Shown here piece by piece: positions 58,406 through 64,000 of a stretch of 64,000 bases of DNA. The notes beneath the pieces are model-generated. The model did no database searches, was not told the origin of the DNA, and was given only the letters and a program-made list of their open reading frames with translations. Each line of letters starts with the position of its first letter. The first letter of the stretch is position 1. The position numbers and the translations under genes are program-made. The DNA is from Oligoflexia bacterium (lineage in GTDB: Bacteria; Bdellovibrionota; UBA1018): positions 1 through 64,000 of the forward strand of contig JAMPXJ010000005.1 of assembly GCA_023701205.1 (NCBI GenBank). Direction: 5' to 3'.

Positions 58406-60193
58406 TCAGGAGTCCCGGCTGCGCAGCTCCACCCGGGCACGGAGCCGCGCGCCGAAACGGCTCCAGCGCACCTCGATCTCATCGCCCGGCCGGTAGAATC
58501 GCAGGGCAAAAACCAGGTCCCCGAGATTTCGAATCTCGATTTCGCCCAAGCCCGTGAGCAGATCCCCTTTGGCAAGCCCCACCTGCTCGGCGGGAGAGCC
58601 TGCGCGCACGCCCGAAAGCCGCACGCCCGATTCCGTCCCCTGCTCGAATTCCGGAATACTGCCGAAATAGGCACCATAGCCACGTCCCTGCCCGGGAGGC
58701 GGCTGCTGGTCCTGCCCTGAGGGATCAAAGACCGGCGCAAGCGGCCGCGCATCAAGCGCCTGCCAGGTCGCAAAAACGAAATCCTCGATCCGCATCAAGC
58801 CGCTCCAGTTGATCTTCTCGGCCGTATCGCTCGGCCGATGGTAATCCGGATGCGCCCCCGTCGTGAAAAAAAGCGCCGGAACCTGCAGCTGAAGGAACGA
58901 GGAGTGATCCGAGCCGCCGAAGCCCTGATCGGCGGTGCGCAGGTCAAAGCCAAAGCTCCGGTTCAGCTCGAGAAGGAGCGGCTTGAACTCCCTGGCCGAG
59001 GATGCCGAAAGAACGCTCAGCCGGTATTCCTGCATCCTGCCGACCATATCCAGATTGAACATCCACGCCAGCTTCGCGCCCGGGGGCAGCGGAAGCTGCT
59101 CAGTCCAGTGCTTCGAGCCTAGAAGGCCGATCTCCTCGGCAGTGAAGAAGGCCACGAGCACTGGCCGGCGATTGGTGCCTTGCGCCCGGATACGCCGGGC
59201 GAGATCCATCACCGCTTGCACGCCCGAAGCATTATCGTCCGCACCGAAATGGATCCTGCCGCTTCCCGCCGGATCCATCGAGGAGTCGCCGCCGTACCCG
59301 AGATGATCGTAGTGCGACCCGAGCACCACGTACTCGTTGGCGAGCGCGGGGTCATTCCCCGGCACCAGCGCGGTCACGTTATGGACCTCGCCCACCTGCC
59401 GCCGCAGCTCGACGCTCAGATCCTGCAGGCCTGCCACGCGGAACGAGAGCGGGCGCTGCCCCGAGGCGATCGCCGCCTGCAGCTCGCGCACGGAACGCCC
59501 GAGCACGCGCTCGGCGAACTCGATCCGGGCCTGCCCCGCCAGGATCGAAAGCGTCGCCCCGCCGCCCTGCCGGGGCTGGAAAACGAGCGCGGGCTCATCC
59601 TCGCCTCGCAGCGAGAGCGCGTCGCGCACCAGGACGATCCCCGCGGCCCCGTGCAGCTCGGCGTTTCGGACTTTATACATCAAGGACGAATAATGAAAGT
59701 GCGCGGGGTCGCGAAAGACCGAGCCCGCGTTCCCGATCGAAGGATCGCCCTGCACCGCGATCACGATCCTGCCGCGCGCGTCGACCCCCTCATAATCGTC
59801 GTAGACGAGCTCCTCGCCCCCTGCTCCCTTGCCGCGGAAGCTGATCCCATAGCCCACGAAAAGCGCTTCGGCGGCCGTGAGCGCGCCGGAACGCGAGAAC
59901 GCGAGCGGAATGAAATCCACGGGCGACGATCCGGCAAAGCCGTTCTCCGGGCCAAGCTCGCTGCCGGTGAAAACCTGGAAGCCGCGGGTGAAACCCTTTT
60001 CAAAGCCCGGCAGAAAACCCGCGCCTTCGAGCTCCGCCACCAGCGCGTCGCGCGCGCGCGCGAGGCCCGCCGTGCCCACGCCGCGTCCCTCGAACTCGGG
60101 CGAAGCCAGCCGCTCCAGGAGCGAGACGGAAGTCTCCGCGACCGCGGTCGCGCTTCCCAAAGCCAAAATTGCCCAAACCACCATCCGTTGCAT
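58406..60193 (-). CDS. exported M28 aminopeptidase with PA-like and PDZ domains
   Basis: A 595-residue protein with signal peptide (VVWAILALGSATAVAE). An N-terminal part with a PA-like insert (RGRIVIAVQGDP, GAAGIVLVRDA) leads to the M28 zinc peptidase core: GSHYDHLG (His), GADDNASG (bridging Asp), FTAEEIGLLGS (Glu), NLDMVGR (Asp) and GAHPDYHRPSD (His). A PDZ domain (VRLSGVRAGSPAEQVGLAKGDLL) forms the C-terminus, a combination seen in bacterial leucyl-type aminopeptidases. It starts 3 bases after the ABC-F stop and thus belongs to its operon. Confidence 0.9.
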   Translation of the reverse strand: MQRMVVWAILALGSATAVAETSVSLLERLASPEFEGRGVGTAGLARARDALVAELEGAGFLPGFEKGFTRGFQVFTGSELGPENGFAGSSPVDFIPLAFSRSGALTAAEALFVGYGISFRGKGAGGEELVYDDYEGVDARGRIVIAVQGDPSIGNAGSVFRDPAHFHYSSLMYKVRNAELHGAAGIVLVRDALSLRGEDEPALVFQPRQGGGATLSILAGQARIEFAERVLGRSVRELQAAIASGQRPLSFRVAGLQDLSVELRRQVGEVHNVTALVPGNDPALANEYVVLGSHYDHLGYGGDSSMDPAGSGRIHFGADDNASGVQAVMDLARRIRAQGTNRRPVLVAFFTAEEIGLLGSKHWTEQLPLPPGAKLAWMFNLDMVGRMQEYRLSVLSASSAREFKPLLLELNRSFGFDLRTADQGFGGSDHSSFLQLQVPALFFTTGAHPDYHRPSDTAEKINWSGLMRIEDFVFATWQALDARPLAPVFDPSGQDQQPPPGQGRGYGAYFGSIPEFEQGTESGVRLSGVRAGSPAEQVGLAKGDLLTGLGEIEIRNLGDLVFALRFYRPGDEIEVRWSRFGARLRARVELRSRDS

Positions 60194-60196
60194 GCG

Positions 60197-62071
60197 CTAC
60201 CCCTCCAGTTCCGCCCAGCGCGCGTACAGGCGATCCACTTCGGCATGCGCCGCCGACAGCTCCCGCGAGAGCTCCGCCAGCCTCACCGCGTCGGTGGCGA
60301 CCTCAGGCCGCGCGCTCTCCGCCTCGAGCGCGGCCACGCGGGCTTCGGCTTTCTGAATATTGCCTTCCATCATGTCCAGGTCGCGCTGGTCCTTGTAGCT
60401 CAGCTTGCGCTTGACCGCCGGAGTGCGCTGCTCCCGCGCGGCGGTCGGGGCCGTGTGCTCGTCCGCGGGACGCGAGGACTCACGCTGGGCGACCGGCGCG
60501 GCCACGGCTGTCGTCCGCGGCCGCGCCGCAAGTCGCGCGCGCAGCCGCTCCTGGCGCTCGTGCCAGTCTTCCCACTGCGCGAGCCCCGTGAAAGCCACGA
60601 TCTCGGGCTTTCCGTCCTCGGCTTGGCCGAAGGCCAGGATCTTGCGCGCGACCTGATCCAGGAAATAGCGGTCGTGAGTAACGAGAAAAACGGCGCCACC
60701 GAACTCGGCCAGCACTTCCTCCAGGACATCCAGTGTCGCCACGTCGAGATCGTTCGTCGGCTCGTCGAGCACCAGGAGATTCGCCTCCTGGAGCATCAGC
60801 CTCGCAAGCAGCAGTCTGCTCTGCTCGCCCCCGGAGAGCTTGCCCACTGCCATGCCCATCTGCTCATAGGTGAAAAGAAACCGGGTCAGATAGCTTTTGA
60901 CATGGATCCGCGCGCCGCGGAACTCCACCGTATCCCCAAGCGGGCAGACCGTGCGCATCGCCGTGAGCTCCGGATCGAGGCTCTCGCGATTCTGCTCGAA
61001 GTAAGCCACTTTCAGATGCTCCGAGCGCATGACCGTCCCGGTATCCGGCGTTTCCTCGCCCAGAAGCATCCTCAGCAGCGTCGACTTGCCGCAGCCGTTG
61101 GGCCCGAGCAGCCCGATCCGGCTCCCGGCCGTGACCAGCAGATCGAGCCGGGGAATGATCGTGCGACCGCCGTACGCCTTGGAGATGCCCTGCGCCTCGA
61201 TGAGCTTGCGGGGATTCTTCTCCGCCGCCTGGAAATCCAGGCGCGCCGTCGCGGCCTGGTTGCGATAGGCCAGCTCCTCGACCGACTGCTTGAGCTCTTC
61301 GGCGCGCTGGATCCGCGCCTGCTGCTTGGTCGTGCGCGCCTTCGCGCCCTGGCGCAGCCATTCCGTCTCGCGCCGGAGCGTGTTGCGGAGGCGTTCCTCC
61401 TGCTTTTCCTGAGCGGCCAGGCGGTCCTGCTTCGTCTCGAGAAAATCGGCGTAATCGCCCGCCACGCTCAGAAGCCCCCCGGGGTTGCGGCGATCGAGCT
61501 CGAGGATCCGGTTGGAAACCCGCTGCAGAAAAAGCCGGTCATGCGTGATCGTGACCGTGGCGAAAGCCGCGCGCGCGATCAGCTCCTCGAGCCACAGGAT
61601 GCTCTCGATATCGAGGTGGTTGGTGGGCTCGTCGAGCAAGAGCAGATCCGGCCGGCGCAAAAGCTCCCGCGCGAGCGCCACGCGCTTGCGCCAGCCGCCG
61701 GAAAGTCGGTCCACCGGGGCCTCGCCGTCGTCGAGCGAAAGATGGGAAAGGATCTCATACGCCCGCGCGATCTCCTCGCCATCGTGGGGATCGCGCGCGC
61801 CCTCGAGCACCGAGCTCAGGACCGTCCCGCCCGATGAAAAGCGCGGCACCTGTTCGAGAAAGCCCACGCGCAGCCCCCGCTGGAACGAAAGGGTGCCCGA
61901 GTCGGGGCTGATCTGGCCCGCGAGGATTCGAAGCAAGGTGGACTTGCCGGCGCCATTGGGCCCGATCAGGCCGATTCGCTCCTGGGATTCCACCGAAAAG
62001 GAGATCCCGTCGAAGAGCGGGCGGGCCGCGAAGGCCTTCGAAAGCTGGTGCGCGTTGACGAGGATGGACAC
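60197..62071 (-). CDS. uup: ABC-F ATPase (Uup-like)
   Basis: A 624-residue protein with two ABC ATPase modules and no membrane domain, the ABC-F arrangement of ribosome-associated factors. Walker A GPNGAGKST and GPNGCGKST and signature LSGGWRKRVALAR and LSGGEQSRLLLAR are intact. The linker between modules is charged (KARTTKQQARIQRAEELK). The C-terminal KRKLSYKDQRDLDMM plus coiled coil is the Uup C-terminal domain, which separates it from EttA. Uup is linked to ribosome assembly and recombination phenotypes in E. coli. Confidence 0.88.
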   Translation of the reverse strand: MSILVNAHQLSKAFAARPLFDGISFSVESQERIGLIGPNGAGKSTLLRILAGQISPDSGTLSFQRGLRVGFLEQVPRFSSGGTVLSSVLEGARDPHDGEEIARAYEILSHLSLDDGEAPVDRLSGGWRKRVALARELLRRPDLLLLDEPTNHLDIESILWLEELIARAAFATVTITHDRLFLQRVSNRILELDRRNPGGLLSVAGDYADFLETKQDRLAAQEKQEERLRNTLRRETEWLRQGAKARTTKQQARIQRAEELKQSVEELAYRNQAATARLDFQAAEKNPRKLIEAQGISKAYGGRTIIPRLDLLVTAGSRIGLLGPNGCGKSTLLRMLLGEETPDTGTVMRSEHLKVAYFEQNRESLDPELTAMRTVCPLGDTVEFRGARIHVKSYLTRFLFTYEQMGMAVGKLSGGEQSRLLLARLMLQEANLLVLDEPTNDLDVATLDVLEEVLAEFGGAVFLVTHDRYFLDQVARKILAFGQAEDGKPEIVAFTGLAQWEDWHERQERLRARLAARPRTTAVAAPVAQRESSRPADEHTAPTAAREQRTPAVKRKLSYKDQRDLDMMEGNIQKAEARVAALEAESARPEVATDAVRLAELSRELSAAHAEVDRLYARWAELEG

Positions 62072-62290
62072 GCCGGAACCTTAGCACAACGAAAAGGCCG
62101 AGGCGCTCCAAATTGCGCCCCCGGGGTCCAGCCCTTGAAAAATGTCGAAGCTTTTGACAGCTGAAAAATCCTTGAGCTTCCGGGGAACGCGGGCGGGACG
62201 CCAGCTCAAATATAGACCGAGCCCAACGGGCCTCCACCGGCAGGCAAATTGCTTCTTAGACTGCAGGGGAAGCATTCAGGGGGACTAAAT

Positions 62291-62485
62291 ATGGAAAAAA
62301 TGATGTATGAGCTGCGCCCGCACTTTTATCTGCTGGCCGCGTTTTACGCGCTGGTGATTTCCCGCACCTCGCCGATCATGGTACTTTCGGGCCTCATGCT
62401 TCTAGGCTGCGGCCTGTGGGTACTCCGCGCCCGCTCCGACTACCGCCGCCGCCGCAAGCTTCGTCGCCTGCAGGGCCGTCAGTAG
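62291..62485 (+). CDS. small membrane protein, unknown
   Basis: A 64-residue protein with two hydrophobic segments (FYLLAAFYALVI and PIMVLSGLMLLGCGLWVL) and an Arg-rich C-terminus (DYRRRRKLRRLQGRQ), suggesting a short hairpin membrane protein. AGGGGGA precedes ATG 62291, which is preferred to an upstream start at 62249. Divergent from the ABC-F gene. Confidence 0.65.
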   Translation: MEKMMYELRPHFYLLAAFYALVISRTSPIMVLSGLMLLGCGLWVLRARSDYRRRRKLRRLQGRQ

Positions 62486-62510
62486 CTTTCTCGCGCGCTG
62501 AAGCTTCTTT

Positions 62511-62522
62511 GGTCAGCTGACC
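62511..62522. repeat. 12-base palindrome
   Basis: GGTCAGCTGACC is a perfect palindrome between two small plus-strand genes. A partial copy (CCGGCTGATCAAGG on the minus strand) follows. It could be a regulator site. Confidence 0.3.
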
Positions 62523-62645
62523 GGGCCTTGATCAGCCGGACCGCCTCCGGCGGGGGAAACCTGTCGATAACTCGAGGGAAAGCCCGCCCCATCCCTGGCA
62601 TGGAACTGGAAACACCTTTTCCCGCGGAAGTCCGCGGGAGCCCTC

Positions 62646-63158
62646 ATGAGCCGATTCCAAACTTTACTTACCCTTGTCGTCCTCAGCGGCGTGGCCGCGC
62701 CGCTGATGCCGGCGAACGCCTCGGAGAGTTCGTTTGATGAGCTGAAACGCGCGGTTTCAGCCTCGCTGGCGCCCGAAACGTTCACCGAAGGCGCACTCGC
62801 GTTCGGCGAGCCCGAAGCGCTCGCCGAGGAAACCTCCTGCCGCAGCGATTGGCGCACGCTCGAGCTCCCTTTTCGCCAGTTCAAGCAAGGAGTCGTTGGC
62901 ATCGGCCCTGGGGCGCGCGCGCGCGCCATCTTGCGCCGCTGCCTCGAGCCCAGCCATTACTGCCTGACCCTCACGACTTCGGATGAGCTTCCCTCGCTGG
63001 ACGAGTGGTTCCGATCGACGCAGCCCCGCGACCTCTCCTTGACCCTCGGGAAAGCGACTTTCTTCCTCCCCAACGCCGAGCCCTCGCACATCACGCGTTA
63101 CGACCGGGGCCCGTCGAAGACCTACGAGATCCGGCTGCGCTCGGCCCTGACCCGCTGA
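62646..63158 (+). CDS. secreted protein, unknown
   Basis: A 170-residue protein with signal peptide (LLTLVVLSGVAAPLMPANA). A repeated pattern of short strands (CLTLTTSDELP, DLSLTLGKATFFLP) and Cys at three places (SCRSDW, RRCLEP, YCLTL). Family unknown. It is followed by a hairpin shared with the opposing cytochrome-like gene. Confidence 0.75.
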   Translation: MSRFQTLLTLVVLSGVAAPLMPANASESSFDELKRAVSASLAPETFTEGALAFGEPEALAEETSCRSDWRTLELPFRQFKQGVVGIGPGARARAILRRCLEPSHYCLTLTTSDELPSLDEWFRSTQPRDLSLTLGKATFFLPNAEPSHITRYDRGPSKTYEIRLRSALTR

Positions 63159-63174
63159 GCTCCAGAAACAAAAA

Positions 63175-63208
63175 CCGCGTGGCCCCGCTCGAAGCGGGAC
63201 GCACGCGG
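63175..63208 (-). terminator. rho-independent terminator for the 63235-63525 gene
   Basis: CCGCGTG (63175-63181) pairs with CACGCGG (63202-63208) and CCCGCT with AGCGGG inside. On the minus strand it is followed by TTTTTGTTT. It lies 27 bases past the stop of the monohaem protein gene and may also help end the plus-strand gene at 63158. Confidence 0.85.
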
Positions 63209-63234
63209 CGCTTGGACCAACTTGAAATTCCGAA

Positions 63235-63525
63235 TCAGACGCTGTTCTTGTCGCCGGGGAACGTGCCGTTGTTGATCTCGTCGAGGTTGCTCACGCCGTC
63301 ACCGTCGGAATCGAGGGCCTCGATGGCCTTGAAGTCCTGGGCGGCGTTCTGGAACTCGATGCCGTAGACGTTGAGCTTAGGTTTCTTCTCGTGGCAGATC
63401 TTGCAGCCGGAGAGCTCGGAGTTGGGATAAGCGGCCGAGAAGGCATCGCCCAGGTCCGCCGTGGCGAAAGCCGAACCGCTCATCATGCCGAACATCACCA
63501 AACCGAAAGCCAAGTGCTTTTTCAT
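63235..63525 (-). CDS. monohaem CXXCH protein with calcium-binding-like repeat
   Basis: A 96-residue exported protein (signal LVMFGMMSGSAFA). It contains a single CKICH haem motif and, near the C-terminus, DSDGDGVSNLDEI, a calcium-binding-type loop as in thrombospondin type 3 and EF-hand-like repeats. Short cytochrome-like proteins of this layout occur in Geobacter-like bacteria. AGGGGATC precedes the ATG at 63525. Confidence 0.78.
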   Translation of the reverse strand: MKKHLAFGLVMFGMMSGSAFATADLGDAFSAAYPNSELSGCKICHEKKPKLNVYGIEFQNAAQDFKAIEALDSDGDGVSNLDEINNGTFPGDKNSV

Positions 63526-63861
63526 AGGATCCCCTTTTGTTCGCCTCTTCTGGACTTACCGCTCGCGGGACCTGCGCGTCCCGCGGCGTCGAAGATGCGT
63601 GTTGAATATGACGCCCGAGCTTTACCACGAGCGACCGGCGCGGACAAATGCTTCTGCTAAATTTTATGCGTTTTTTCCTAGAAAAAGAGCACTTTTTTGA
63701 AATCCCACACCCCAAGAGAGACGCGGACAATTTGCCCCACGCGTGACAAGTTTGCACGAATGACGACCGGTTGCCGCGCTCGCGCGCCAAGCGGCGTCCC
63801 AATGCTCGAATCGGCGGGACAAAAAAACCCAGGTCCACCCGGGCGGTAAGCAACCAAGAAG
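63526..63861. other. intergenic stretch with no gene seen
   Basis: This stretch lies between the divergent start of the monohaem gene and the promoter of the last gene. It includes an AT-rich block (63654-63702) that probably carries the minus-strand promoter. No convincing open frame is present. Confidence 0.55.
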
Positions 63862-63890
63862 TTGACTCATTGCGTCATTCATGTTAACAA
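63862..63890 (+). promoter_or_regulatory. candidate promoter of the final partial gene
   Basis: TTGACT (63862-63867) and TAACAA (63885-63890) are 17 bases apart. The predicted start would be at or just before the ATG at 63898, so the transcript may be leaderless, consistent with the lack of a ribosome site. Confidence 0.4.
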
Positions 63891-63897
63891 ACCTCTC

Positions 63898-64000
63898 ATG
63901 CGACGAGGCCTTTTCGTTTCCGCACTCCTCCCGCTGCTGATGACCGCAGGCCTGGCTGCCGCGACGGCGGCGGCGCGCACCGATCCAGGATCCCTCACGT
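63898..64000 (+). CDS. N-terminus of an exported protein, truncated by window edge
   Basis: Only the first 34 codons are present. They encode a signal peptide (MRRGLFVSALLPLLMTAGLAA, cleavage near ARTDP). No ribosome site is seen upstream. The function cannot be judged. Confidence 0.6.
   Translation, partial: MRRGLFVSALLPLLMTAGLAAATAAARTDPGSLT

Noticed and set aside
59180-61837. 885-residue plus-strand open frame opposite the M28 peptidase and ABC-F genes.
   Set aside because: Both minus-strand genes carry full sets of catalytic motifs; the plus frame has none and is Arg-rich.
1-64000. CRISPR array, rRNA, tRNA, intact insertion sequence or phage genes.
   Set aside because: No spaced direct repeats, RNA-gene cores, transposase or phage structural motifs were recognised on reading both strands; very short or diverged tRNAs could still be missed by eye.

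Overview
The window is strongly GC-rich bacterial DNA with dense, mostly operonic genes. No rRNA, tRNA, CRISPR array, intact insertion sequence or prophage is visible. Many proteins carry Sec signal peptides or lipoboxes and at least one ends like an outer-membrane barrel, so the host is Gram-negative. A TIGR02147-type regulator beside a secreted protein, a DUF222-like HNH endonuclease, HD-GYP and PilZ proteins, and multihaem cytochromes suggest a Bdellovibrionota/Oligoflexia-like or other deltaproteobacterial-type lineage. This placement is inference from family content only.

Layout. 1-4283: a hydrolase fragment, a small secreted protein, a DegP/HtrA lipoprotein and a hybrid histidine kinase. 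4380-10447: two converging operons encode an ATP-grasp protein with a signal peptide, an outer-membrane barrel and a CotH-kinase lipoprotein (plus strand), and a VTC polyphosphate-polymerase-like domain, a DUF4956 membrane protein and a phosphodiesterase lipoprotein (minus strand). This is probably one phosphate- or polymer-related cell-surface system. 10584-16466: a DUF411 protein, a BPL_N-like lipoprotein, an exported PD-(D/E)XK-like protein, LysR, trehalose-phosphatase, and adenosylhomocysteinase behind an S-adenosylhomocysteine riboswitch. 16537-29429: a PilZ membrane protein, then a nine-gene minus-strand run. That run has seven secreted proteins of mostly unknown function (one a trypsin-like protease), an unusual AMP-binding/HD-GYP fusion and a lipoprotein. 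Most of its junctions are 4-base overlaps.

29589-37179 is an electron-transfer region. It has four multihaem c-type cytochromes (3, 4, 4 and 10 CXXCH motifs), an NHL propeller, an NrfJ-like OB-fold protein and an exported solenoid protein built from exact 62-residue repeats. 37383-42841 holds a 1507-residue exported protein joining an M48 metallopeptidase domain to a UbiB/ABC1 kinase-like domain, and a zinc-ribbon protein. 42960-47253 holds a TMEM165/GDT1 cation exporter, an exported cyclase-like toroid, a dehydrogenase and guanosine-inosine kinase. 48053-54512 is an accessory-looking stretch: HNH endonuclease, a second fragment of its 3' end, a TIGR02147 regulator with a secreted partner, small secreted proteins and another M48 peptidase. 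54790-64000 holds an S1-repeat RNA-binding protein, a quinone-oxidoreductase-like enzyme, a repeat lipoprotein, an M28 peptidase, an Uup-like ABC-F ATPase and small secreted proteins.

The strongest candidates for undescribed biology are the M48-ABC1 fusion, the adenylation/HD-GYP fusion, the CotH/VTC/DUF4956/ATP-grasp locus, the seven-gene secretome operon and the 62-residue solenoid beside the cytochromes. Several kinase- or ATP-using folds (CotH, ATP-grasp, ABC1) carry export signals, a recurring and unexplained theme here.
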